64,000 nt of DNA from Meandrina meandrites (Eukaryota > Cnidaria > Anthozoa > Scleractinia > Meandrinidae): contig OY855907.1 of the NCBI GenBank assembly GCA_963693305.1, positions 30,255,801 through 30,319,800 of the forward strand, read 5' to 3'. Positions 44,105 through 54,807 of this stretch are shown here, in pieces. Under the pieces are notes generated by a model, which was not told the origin of the DNA, searched no databases, and saw only the letters and a list, made by a program, of their open reading frames with translations. The position numbers and the translations under genes were made by a program. Every line of letters begins with the position of its first letter. Position 1 is the stretch's first letter.

Positions 44105-45382
44105 CTGAAAAGGCAAAATAATTTGAGAATAAATTGCTTATTATGATGATTTCATCGGGTATTGTTGCGTATTTTGCGGGCTAAAATGGAAAATTCAGCG
44201 GGCTAATCAGTAACTGAAAACCATTTAACTGTTCACGCTGTTTTCTTGATGGATAGCAGCATTTCACGCTTGAATTTGATTCGAGGCGCTGGCATCTGCA
44301 ACTACAAACTGTTTTTGAGCTTTGTAACTACAAAATAACTACAAAACCTAACGGGGAAGCAAATTCTCAGTCTTCTCAGTTAGATAAAGAAGAATTACAG
44401 AAACTCGAAGACGAATCCAGCCGGCAATGTGAATGTAAGTTTGTGTTCGTTGAGCGAATCGAACGAAACTCGCTCAGTTCAGACATAATTTTATGCCAAA
44501 CTGCCGGTTTAGTCTGCTACACGAATCATTTTAACACTACTCACTGGCGACTATTCTTTGCTATCTATAGAATTCTGTAATTCCTTTTCAAGAGAACTTT
44601 AGAACAGTTTGTTTTAAGTAATTTAGCGGTTTTATGCCGAGTTTTGTAAACTTTTAAGCTTGGAAATAAACGCCGACTCCATGCCGGCAGTGTTCAAGAT
44701 ATCGCTTACTATTTTTATTCCTTTTCTAAATGCCCTCTGAAATTATTATAATATTAATAGAGTTGATGTTATTGGGCGTACATATGCTTTTGTCCCTCCT
44801 CAGAGATCATTTTAGAGCCTGAATCGGGCCAAAAACATATTTACGTCCGCGAACATCAACTATATTGTTATATTTTTTTTCTGCATAGCTCTTCTTGAAT
44901 CCAAAATTAATTAGTGTTTATCTTTGACAGACCGTTACCCAAAAAATAGAGTGAATAATGGAGCTCTTTAAGTTCAAAGCGAATAATTAATTTTAAAAAA
45001 GGACACTCTCGTTACCTAAAAGGTTATTTTGTTATAATTGTATTCTGCATATTTTATCTTGAAATGATTTGAGGACGATAAACCTCCATTTATGTTAGAT
45101 GATGTGTTATTCTGAAGTTAAGCAAAAACTGATAAAAGAGCTGATGACAAGTTTGATTATTTTGTGCAATTATGTTAATTTCTGAAAGCGCAATCGCTTC
45201 CGAATAAAATTGTTGGGCATCAAGTGTGAAGAAAACAAATGTGCCGCTTATTTCAAAGAAGTCTAAGTTATCCATTGTTCGAGGTTTAGACGTTGTCTTG
45301 ATAGTCAACGGTTAAACGATGTTTAAAATGCATTATTGAAACGCGACTAAACCGTGTTTTTCGGCGTCAATGGCTAAACAAT
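44105..45382. other. 5' flank of the CUB gene, no other gene
   Basis: Likely holds the 5' UTR intron and promoter of the minus-strand gene. I see no distinctive promoter motif. Frames such as 45090-45308 have no family character. Confidence 0.45.
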
Positions 45383-46192
45383 AAGGACTTTAAGATACCC
45401 TACGGAGAGGCGCTACTACGGCTGCCATGGCCGGAAAGGTCTGGGGGAGAGTACGTCTCGGCAGTCTGCCAAATGATCAAAACAAAATTCAAAGAAGCAC
45501 AGTCTAAGGAATAAAAGGTCTATTTTTATTTAGTTTCTCGCCGCAGAATGGCTTCGCTTAAAGAAAGATGGCTGTTGTTTGCTTTGGTACATCCAAAAGA
45601 TTAGTTCTGAACGTTGGCTTAGGCCATACACTTTCTACAATGATAACAATTTCAGAATTTGATCGATCAAATGTATATAATTTCTGATAATTTGAAAGAG
45701 ACGAATATCTCAAAGAATATCGAGTTAAGAACTGAAGTATACTGGTACTCACGAAAGCAAAATGCTATCGAATACTTATCCACATATACTGCATCTTTAC
45801 TGAACTCTCAAAGCAAGCTTTCAACGAAAAAACATCACATCTCACATCTCACGCTCAACGAGAATGTTTATCTTCACATACCATCAAACGAATTCAATTC
45901 AAAATTTACAAGCGTATGAGCGACAAACTCAACAAATATTCCACTGAAGTTGACTTCAAGGGATACATTTTGCGTTGGAACTCTGAAAATGCTGAGAAAT
46001 TTGTAGAAAAAGGACAGAGCAGCGAATTAAACCCACGTACTAGCCACTACGGTAAAACCTCCCAGCTCAGGTAGTCAGATTTCACGCTACGGCCGGACTC
46101 GACCGACTGACATGCGCAGTGTCTTATCTTGTGTGAAATTTTACTTCCGCCAGCCGTGGTAGCGTCTCACCGTAGTGTACCTTAAAGTCCCT
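45383..46192. mobile_element. 810-bp MITE, 3-bp TSD (copy 2)
   Basis: Second copy of the element at 8226-9031, in the same orientation. It is flanked by AAT on both sides (45380-45382 and 46193-46195). Internal blocks such as 'gaaaaaggacagagcag' and 'cggccggactcgaccgact' are shared with copy 1. No intact transposase frame. Confidence 0.92.
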
Positions 46193-46449
46193 AATGTCTC
46201 ACGAGGGAATGCATTTTCTGTTGAATTAATTGAGCGCTTTGACTCGATATGGCTTCTATATTCGCTCGAACAACCAATTTTAGCGAAGAAGAGAAACCTT
46301 TGTTGGCGGAATTGGGAAGAAAGTATCCAGATATGGGTAGTAAAGGTTATGACAGTAACACATTGACGAGGAAGCAAAGATTTGGGGAGAAATTAAATAA
46401 ATAAAAGAGTAAAAGAGTGGAAATAGCGAACTTCTCACAGGTTATGGTT

Positions 46450-46490
46450 TAATGTAGACGTTTCGCCCATTCGGGCTTCCTCAGTACAAT
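46450..46490 (-). ncRNA. Hammerhead ribozyme, minimal stem III
   Basis: On the minus strand: stem I UGUA with UACA, core CUGAGGA (46484-46478), stem II GCCC/GGGC with loop GAAU, GAA, stem III reduced to ACGU, then C at 46457. All core positions match CUGANGA and GAAA. The tiny stem III is as in Penelope-associated hammerheads. No Penelope coding sequence was seen within 2 kb. Confidence 0.8.
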
Positions 46491-46899
46491 GATGTGGCTA
46501 AGAATTAAAAATGCTTGGAATAAAAAACTTGTTTACAAGGTTGGACTTATATATAAAAATGTATAATTAAAAACAAAGAAGAAATTTACAAACAATTAAA
46601 AATTAAAAAACTAACAAATATTAAAAATTTAGAAATTTAATCTCACTTGGCTCTAGAGTATTACGTAATGTTTGGATGCCGAAAACATAACTACAAGATC
46701 CCAAGACAAGGCCCCTGAAGAAAGCGCTTTTAGTCAGGTGGCTTAACGAATTGATCGTGACAAGAGTGATAAAAGCATGAAATTTGGCACACAATTTGCT
46801 TATACCCTGCCAAGTGATATTAGAAGGGGTGCCCTTGTCAATCTGCTCATGCCTCTGTTTTAGGGATATATCTAGTTTTGACCGAAATCAAGATTTGGG

Positions 46900-47228
46900 T
46901 AACCTGTGGTACGACTTTCAACACAGTTGTTTTACCACTATTTAAAATGAATTTTGCTTTTTTATCTTGTTGTTTATCATTTATTTATGTACTTTGCTAT
47001 TTGAGTTAAGATTGCATTGAAAATAACGTCAATAAAGCCACATTATAGTTCTAGTATCTAGAATTGAAACTTGGGTGTTCTGTGGTACGATTTTCAACAC
47101 AGTCATTTTACCACTTTTTAAAAACAATTTTGCACTTTTATCTTGTTGTTTATCATTGTTTAGGTACTTTACTAGTTTAGTACTGTTATGTGGCTTTGTT
47201 GCCACTATTTAAAATGCATTTAAATAGT
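46900..47228. repeat. Repeat family R47, diverged tandem copies
   Basis: Two diverged copies share 'ttttatcttgttgtttatca' and 'taccact..ttaaa', with a 'gtggctttgttgccactatt' element. Related pieces lie at 47460-47600, 48540-48753 and 49314-49720, partly inverted. Confidence 0.75.
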
Positions 47229-47360
47229 GACTATAAAAAAGCAGAAACCGATACAACGTAGAAAGGTTATAAATTTGTGTACTATATTTCGGCTGACCAA
47301 ACCAGCCTTCTTCAGGTACCAACCTTTCTACGTTGTATCGGTTTCTGCTTTTTTATAGTC
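47229..47360. repeat. Perfect 40-bp inverted repeat around a ribozyme
   Basis: Arms 47229-47268 and 47321-47360 are exact reverse complements, for example 'aaaccgatacaacgtagaaa'. The 52-bp loop is a hammerhead ribozyme, and the arms extend its stem I. Confidence 0.95.
47276..47322 (-). ncRNA. Hammerhead ribozyme with extended stem I
   Basis: On the minus strand: stem I UUGGUAC with GUACACAA (one bulge), core CUGAAGA (47315-47309), stem II AGGCUG/CAGCC with a 7-base loop, GAA, short stem III AUAU, and A as cleavage base at 47283. The 40-bp arms outside continue stem I. Confidence 0.82.
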
Positions 47361-47459
47361 TTCATTTTTCTATTTTAAACCGATCAGATCATTATTGATC
47401 CAACGTATACCAGTAGGATCATCGTCCACGGTTGCTTGCTTGTTTAAACATTTTTATTT

Positions 47460-48753
47460 AAATAGTGGCAACAAAGCCACATAACAGTACTCATTCCCAG
47501 CCTTTGCTCAGCTGATAACACCGGCAAAAGAAATTGTAGAAGAAAAGCCGAAAAAATGAGCGCAAATTGGCCGCGTCTTTTTGTACATCGAATCTGATCA
47601 TACAAGGAATGCTTATGTACATTGCTAAAACTTCCACAAGTTCCCCGTGCTCTAAGATTTGCTCTCTGGGCTAAGGCTGTCCCAAAGATGATTGGTCACT
47701 TTTGGGCAACTATTCGTATTTCAAACAACTTTCCCTCTCAAGCGACTTTTTGTATTCTGTGCTAGACCAAAGGTTACTGAAGAATGTCCGAGTATTGTTT
47801 GAAGGCCATATGAATTGTTCTCAGTGAAAGAAACCCTTGTAATTCAACAAATTGTGGCCTTAAATTGTTATTTAGATACTTCTGTTGCCACTGGTTGCTC
47901 TCTTCTTTGACCCATGAGAACTTTGTGGGAGGAGAAACAGCCTGCATTTCATGTAGCCATGCATAACAAATCGAGTGCCTTGGACTCTGTGAGTAACACA
48001 GGACTGATGCTGATCTCAAAGCGAAACAGAGACTTGGACAATATTCCTCCAACACAGGTATAACACAACTAAGCTGTAAATTATCGGTAAAAATAATGTG
48101 CTGACAACGTTTGTATTTGACGATATACTTGCAAATTGACAAAAAGGAATTTAACACTTTGTTATCGATACCCATTTTTTCAAAGTGAAAAACAAACTAC
48201 AGCTGGCTGTCTAAACAATTTAAATTTCATGATGCACTTGTGCAGATCCTCGGAAGGCAGTACACCAGGCAGGAATTTGGACGTCGTCGGAACACGCAAT
48301 GCAGGATGTTCCTCCTTCCACGAAGTTCTCATGGGTCAAAGGAGAGAGCAACCAATGGCAAACAGTTTGGATGATTATCCCCAAAGTGTCTACGTGTGCA
48401 GAGAGTTGATCGAGTGCACCTGCAATGCGAAACAGAGACTTGTGCAAAAGCAAGGTTGAAGTGCACGCCAATGTATAAATGTGACTACCCAGAGAGTAAA
48501 TCTTAGAGCAAGGGGCATTTGTGACGGTGTTGGCAATGTACATAAACATTCTTGATACGATCAGATTTGATATACGAAAAGACGCAGTCAATCTGCGCTC
48601 ACTTCTTCTGCTTCAATTTGGCTGTGTTATCAGCCGAGCAAAGACTGTAATAACAAGGCTTTGTTGAGGCTGTTAAAAATGCAATCTTAACTTAGCAAAG
48701 TACATATTAAACAAGTGATAGAAATAAGATAAAAATGCAAAATTCATTTTAAG
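47460..48753. other. Repeat R47 pieces and an inverted repeat; no gene
   Basis: 47870-47960 and 48300-48370 are inverted copies ('tttgacccatgagaac' and complement). Open frames at 47774-48175, 48136-48459 and 48220-48591 lie over this structure and show no protein family. The edges match family R47. Confidence 0.55.
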
Positions 48754-49313
48754 TACAGTCAACTCTCGCCTTGCAGACACTCCACTATTAAGGACACTCG
48801 CTATTACGAACAAAATCTAAATCCCCGGCGAAAGTTTTCACTGGAAATGACTTCCGCTATTACGCGTACAGACTCTCGCTATTACGGAATAACGGACACT
48901 TTTGGTGGAACCAAGGGAACAATTTTATTTTAAGCGGACACCAATAACTTCTCATATGATGTAATAACGTAAAATTGCAGTCCGTTGTTCGCTTTTTGTC
49001 TGAAACACACTTAAAAAGACTTCTGGAATATATATTTTTGCATCAATTTCTTTAGTAGCTGTACAACAGACTTTGCTTTTTCAATTCAGCTTGCGTCTTT
49101 TCCTTCCAGACTCTTCTGGAGAGATCAAGCCCTCATTCTCAAATCTCAACAACTGCTTAGCACTTTCATCACTGCTTATAAGCTCGTCATAGTCTATGTT
49201 ATTTCATGTATGTTAAAGGCACTTTTTTCTCACACCCCGCTATTGCAGATTCTCGTTTATACGGACATAAAACAACGTCCCGAGCGTGTCCATTATAACC
49301 AGAGTTCACTGTA
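48754..49313. mobile_element. 560-bp pogo/Tigger-like MITE
   Basis: Starts TACAGTCAACTCTCGC and ends in the inverse form GAGTTCACTGTA, with TA at both borders. Subterminal 'ggacactcgctattacg' type repeats are typical of these elements. It is inserted into an R47 repeat copy (48540-48753 continues at 49314). No transposase. Confidence 0.8.
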
Positions 49314-49720
49314 GTAGTAAAATAACTGTGTCGAACATCATACCACAGCAAGCCCAAATGTTGATTTCGGTTCAAAAGAAAATATCTCCTAAAACGGAAG
49401 CTTGAGAAGATTGACAGCGATGTATATGAGCATTTTTTACAGGATCAGATTTTATGTACAAAAAGACCCGGTCAATTTGCTCTCATTTTTTTCTGCTTTA
49501 TTACAATTTCTTTTGCTCGAGTTATCAGCTGAGTGAAGACTGGGTACTAGTACTGTAATGTGGCTTTGTTGCCGCTATTTATAAAGAAATCTTTACTAAA
49601 ATAGCAAAGGACATAAATAAATGATAAACAACAAGATAAAAAAGGAAATTCATTTTAAACAGTGGTAAAATAACAGTGTTAAAAATTGTACCACAGGACA
49701 CCCAAGTCTTGAAAACTTTT
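49314..49720. repeat. R47 repeat, right-hand copy
   Basis: Continues the R47 family after the pogo-like insertion, including 'atgataaacaacaagataaa' and 'gtggctttgttgcc'. Confidence 0.75.
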
Positions 49721-49904
49721 TCTAAGTCTTAAATTATTTTAGCTATTTTCGACGTGAAATTAAATAAAAATCGTTAATTTAAAACTATTTTGGACTTAGA
49801 AAAAAAATGGAAAGTTTACTAAAACAAAGAAATGACTCAAACAAAGCGCTTTAGTCCCAAAGGCGCTCTGTTCATTGTTTTCAATAAACAAGGAACTGTA
49901 TGCA

Positions 49905-50155
49905 TAATAAATGTATGGGGCTGTGCGGAAATCTTTCCAAGACGTCCTTGCCGTTCTGCCTACTGGATTCGTTAAGAGCCGCATTTATCAAGCGTTTTCT
50001 TTACTGAACAGCTGTGAAAATACCGGCGCTACATCGATTGTCATTGCTCCATTAACAAGTATCATTGAAGACCAGTTGGCCGATTTGCGCTCGCGAAGTT
50101 TTCGTGCTGCTGCGTTGTCTTCTTTAAGTTCAGCTGAATTAGAAGAATGCTCGCA
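49905..50155 (+). pseudogene. RecQ-like helicase N-terminal fragment
   Basis: The plus frame reads FQDVLAVLPTGFVKSRIYQA, then SIVIAPLTSIIEDQLADLRS and FRAAALSS. These correspond to helicase motif I (Walker A) and motif Ia of RecQ-family DNA helicases. The Walker A Gly before Lys-Ser is Val here, which should abolish nucleotide binding. Motif II (DEAH) and the rest are absent: the frame stops at 50198 after running into unrelated sequence. A minus-strand gene ends 7 bp further on. Probably a copy of a transposon-amplified helicase gene. Confidence 0.78.
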
Positions 50156-50161
50156 CTGGTG

Positions 50162-50617
50162 TTACTGTCGTCGGCAACAATCTTTTCTGTCGCTTTGAAC
50201 TTGGACTTGCCGCGAGCGATTTTGACGGATTGACGGGGAAGATGAATTTTCTTCTAAACCGGTCGTTTGTTGTTCCTTGGGCTCGGCGTCATTCTCTGTC
50301 AATGTCCCGGTGATAAACGTGAGGCAGTCGGCTGCGTTTCTGATTTTCCTTGCGCAGGGGCGGCAAACTTTATCTGATTTTCCTGGATCTTGGACCAGCT
50401 TCACACCAACAATGAACAAAGTGTCCGCCAACACACAACCAGCGCATTCTTTCCTTCCCGAAGGCAAAAACAGGTTCTCATTTGAACATTTGGTCGCCAT
50501 TAAGGCAAAAGAAGAATTACAAATTCGGCAGTGATCATTTGAAACTTTAACTGGTTTTCTCCCCCCGCTTCGACTCGCAGATGAATTTTTCTTTGGACAT
50601 CCCGATTTTGCAGCCAT
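50162..50617 (-). CDS. Cysteine-rich protein or first exon, unrecognised
   Basis: A 151-residue frame from ATG at 50617. The N-terminus is basic (KSGCPKKNSSASRSGGRKP). Cysteine pairs CRIC (about residue 31), CAGC (58-61) and CRPC (85-88) frame the stretch ADTLFIVGVKLVQD, suggesting a small zinc-binding fold similar in layout to ZAD-type N-terminal domains. The tail is acidic and Ser-rich. It may be a complete small protein or the first exon of a longer one. It meets the RecQ fragment tail to tail. I do not recognise the family, and the function is unknown. Confidence 0.55.
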   Translation of the reverse strand: MAAKSGCPKKNSSASRSGGRKPVKVSNDHCRICNSSFALMATKCSNENLFLPSGRKECAGCVLADTLFIVGVKLVQDPGKSDKVCRPCARKIRNAADCLTFITGTLTENDAEPKEQQTTGLEENSSSPSIRQNRSRQVQVQSDRKDCCRRQ

Positions 50618-50891
50618 TTTGCAAAAACGAATAATTATGAGCCCTGATAATTTTCCCGTGATTTATTTGTTTTGTACATCCTGTACTACACGTGAGTTTG
50701 ACAGAACACGTCACCTTTTTATTTCCGGTCTTGACAAATTATGCGTATTATTTACATAATTACGTGAAAAGATTTCTCCCGTTTAAGAGGCGTCTGGCGG
50801 CTGGCGTTCTTTCTGCCCCGCCGTCGCTTTGCTCGCGCGCGCGATTTCTCACTCTCCGTGACTGACTAGAACGCCAAGCTACGCTGGCTAG
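50618..50891. other. GC-richer 5' flank
   Basis: Upstream of the cysteine-rich ORF, with CpG clusters ('gctcgcgcgcgcgatttc', 50830-50847). Possible promoter region of that ORF. Confidence 0.35.
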
Positions 50892-53800
50892 TCGGGCTAC
50901 AGTGGTTCGCATTTATAGAGGTTTACATAGGCTATCTTCTCTTTTGTTATCTCGTAACTCAAGTCGATCCAATGCCTTTTAGGCGAGTTATGCCATTTCG
51001 AGTTTTCACTCCTACTTCGTTTTAGCAGTGGAAACTCTGTTTAGTAACTTGACTGGGGTTAAGTAACTGTTTACCTCGGCAAAGGCCCAAGTGTAAACAG
51101 AGTAAGTAAAAAAGTTAATATATTTTGCATCTGTTGAATGTATACAATTAGACGGATATTGCAGGCTTTAACGGTCAAGTAATCAAGAAATTGATTTGTA
51201 ATCATTCAACTCCAGAAGCTATATAGATAAACAGAAAAAGAAAAACAGTCTCAGGTCTGTGCTGTGTACCGTTCACTAGTTATTTGCCGAAACTTTCCAC
51301 GCAAATTTACAGAGCTCAGTCTGCAGACGCCATATCCGTATCCTTCCGAGGGGAGCAAATGTGACCTCAATGATATCAGAGAAGCCATCTGGAACTCATT
51401 TTTGCCACAATAGTGACTACTCTTTGCTAATGAGTTGGCATAATTTCACATAACACCCCTCATTATATCAGAAATGTTCAATCTGCTGAAAATGGAAAGG
51501 AAAGGCCTTTTTTCAAACAAAACAGCTTTGTCATGGCACTCAGCTTGATGTCGCGTAAGGCAGAGAACTCGTATATATTTAAAAAAAAAAACATGCTCTG
51601 TTTTGAAAAAGAAAAGAAGAAGGACACTACCGAGCTGGAAATTTGCAAAACAATATATATTTACAGCTCTTCTTACACCTAATGATAACGAAAATTTAGC
51701 AGGCCACCTGAATTTTGCTTTCACAATTTTCACAATTATAAAGAGGGGACTGAACTGGTTCAAACCGGCATTAGTTCAGGAAAAAACTTCTGTCAAAGTT
51801 TATGGTTTTATATTCTTGTTTTATTTATTTCATTTCCGAGTTCAGTGGCTCATAGTCGCTTTGATTTTGCACGACTGACGACGAGATTTTTGATAATGTT
51901 GTGTTCTCTTTGTTGCCCATATCTAAAGGAAGGAGACATTTCATTTTGAACGAAATTCCTCGTCATCTCGATAGAATTTTCGATATTTCTGGCGTTGGTT
52001 GCTGAAAGTTTACAAGAAGCAAGTTGCAAATCGAATGCCACGGATAAGAGAGTTACGATATTTGTATCAAGTGGTTTTAGGTTTGCCGAATTGCCGTTAA
52101 GAGCCGAACTTGTTCAAAATTCGCCTCTCACGTTTGCCGTTTTCAAAAAATGGCGCTGGCACAAGATAAATAAATTAATAAATTTAATAAAGCTAAGAGC
52201 CAAATGCCGATAAAATACAGCTTTGAAGTTTGCCGATTTTAAAGTTGCGTTGTCGCAAAAAAAGAAAGCAGAAAGCTCAATTTCGATAAAATACAAGCGT
52301 CAGGATCAGGTATCAAGCATTCATAATTTCATATACTACTGCTTTGGAAAATCGATTTTAGAGATGAATCGTTTTTACGTTAATTTTTTTTTTATCGCCA
52401 TTCTTCTCATTCTGCCGATTCTATGTAGCAAGATTTAAAATGAAGCGTTAGTTTGCAGGACATTCACCTGAACATGGACTGCGTCACGAAGAGAAAGTTA
52501 TTTGCCACTCCAAGGAACTGAAAGCTATCGGTGTTTCACCAAGCGTAGTTATCCAGATATGACGACTAAATACGATATTACATGTAGTTAAAATAAAGCA
52601 AACGAAACTATTTAATTTTACCTGAAAGATGACAACTCTCTGCTGCCACTTGATCCCGTTTTCCTGACAAGCGGCAACGAAGTAACGCGTTGGAAAGTAA
52701 ATCCCTAAACAGCTGACGTTTTTAATTCCTCTCACGTATGCGATATGAAGAGGTAAATTAGTACTAGATTTATTTTTATCCTTGCTTGAAGCTTACCAGT
52801 AAGAGTTTCCGTTACTGTCCCGGAACACCGGCCTTTTTACAAAAAAAATGAACCGGTAAAATTTAAAATTTCTCCTCCATCGATATCTACACGAAAGCAG
52901 TCTTAACGTGTCTGCTAAATTGAAGTACCTTTGTTACCGACAGTTCCTTTTGTTTTCTTCCCATTGTTAGCATGACATAGGAGTAAATAAAAATTTATAT
53001 GTTTTCCTACTGAGTCGAATACAATTTTTGTATAATGAAATTTTGCACTCTTATCTAGGTTCAACTAATAAACTTGGCACCTCAAATATTTCAATAGGTT
53101 TACAGCATTTATTTTCCAGTTGCATGTTCGTTTTGGGAGTCAAGTTTTGTATTAGCACCCAATTCTTTTCGTTTCTAATCTCTTGGGAAATATATTGAAT
53201 ATCGATAGAAGAAATAATATTTTGATCCTTCGAAGTCTAAACTGTCTATTCTGTAGTCCGTATTTTCTCTTGAGAGCTTCTAGCTAGGAATGTCGACAAA
53301 TATTTTAACGTTTTATACTTTGGGCACTGCGTTGTGTTCTTGGGCAAGATACTTTACTTTCATAGTGCCTCTCTCCGCCCAGGTGTATAAATGGGTACCG
53401 GCGAATTTACTGCTGGGGGTAACCCTGCGATGGACTAGCATCCATCCAGTGGGGAGTAGAAATACTCCTAGTCGTTTCATGCTACGTAAACCGGGATAAG
53501 CTCCGTCCTGATGGGCCAGTAGGCTCCTATACAGACTTTATATACCCGTACGTACAAACAACATACCTTTCGGCGACATGTTTGAGCGAGCGGTTTTATA
53601 ATAAAGCAGGACTATATTATCAAACTGAGCGTGAAAAATGTAGCTGAATAGAAATAAACGAAGAAATCAATAAAAGAAATAAAATGGAAATGATTTCGAC
53701 AACGCACGCAGTGCGTTGCATTCACGCGACGTTCAACGAGCATGCCTTTAGCTTTTCGCTGCCTCTTTTTTAAAATACCTTCGTATCTGCAAAACAATAG

Positions 53801-54807
53801 GGTTTGACAAAAAAAAAACAATCGAGCAGAAATCTTGAAACGAAACAAAACTATACAACCCTACATCAACGAGTTTGCACTCGTGAACAGCCAGCCACAT
53901 TTTTCTGGATTGCTGTAGTTATTATCCAAATATCCAAAATAATTCAAAGCAAAGCACAGGTGTCCCATGTTCGTGCTGAGAGGAAGTATAATAATTTGCA
54001 TAATAGTTCGTTTGAATAGGCCAACGTGATTCTCACATTGTATGTGTTTTCACTAGGCCGATTAACTAGCTGAACATTCTTACTAGGTGTTTGTTTACAG
54101 ACCGACATAAGCTAGTTAAACATGACATCTGTTTTCACTGGATAAAAGGTAAGCCACTAATAACTCGACAGATTCAAATTACAAATCCGCGCAACTTTCA
54201 AAAATGTCCAGTTGGAACCACGGTTCCTGTTCGTAGCTCCTGCCTTTGTATTTTCTTCGTTCGTTGAGCTTTCGCTTTCGTTGCTGTAAGCAGTGTAAGT
54301 CAAGACTACTGAGCTTGTCGAAGGTGTCGCATGTGGCATAGGAATTTGGTATTGAAGAACTGCTGGTTGCCTGTAATGCGGGAAATGATTCTGCATGCCG
54401 ACACTGTGAAACAGGTAAGGCCCGGAAGAATGTAAAACGGCGAAAGAATTGGGAAATGTTTTGCAATTCGTGAGCCATGTTTACCAGCATACAAGGTTTT
54501 GTTTCGAAAGAACCACAAGGCGAGCGTCTGGAAAATAATTTTGCCAGATTGTTTGGCAGGCATCTGTCACTACACGCGATGCGATTGGCTGTGGTATTTG
54601 TCGGGACAAGTTAAACCATCTTGCGAGGTAGTATAACTCTGCGTGAGTTTCCTGTCATAAAGGCGAGAAAACCCGTTGTTTTTCCTTGTGAAAACAGTTG
54701 GCATTGTTAACTCGCTAAACACTAGACAAAGTGTTTTCACTGTATTTCCGGACTTTTCTGACTTTATCTAGCTAAAATTGTCCTAGTGAAAACACAGCCT
54801 AATTGTG
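50892..54807. repeat. 3.2-kb tandem unit, copy 1
   Basis: Starts TCGGGCTACAGTGGTTCGC and aligns with copy 2 (54821 on) and copy 3 (62893 on) through 'ttttaggcgagttatgccat', 'ggtctgtgctgtgtaccgtt' and the 'gcaaagcacaggtgtccca' end block. A 754-bp MITE interrupts it near the end. Open frames inside differ between copies and carry no motif, so it is probably non-coding. Confidence 0.9.
54043..54796. mobile_element. 754-bp MITE, TGTGTTTTCACTAGG ends
   Basis: Fifteen-base inverted ends. The matching place in copy 2 (about 62850) lacks it. Further 'gttttcac' motifs occur internally. The TSD is not clear. The open frames at 54157-54563 lie inside and have no homology that I recognise. Confidence 0.78.

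Noticed and set aside
47774..48591. Overlapping 107-133-residue open frames on both strands
   Set aside because: They cover an inverted repeat and share stretches only because of it. No protein family recognised.
54157..54563. Three overlapping minus-strand open frames
   Set aside because: All inside a MITE, with no recognisable motif and no equivalent in the paralogous unit.
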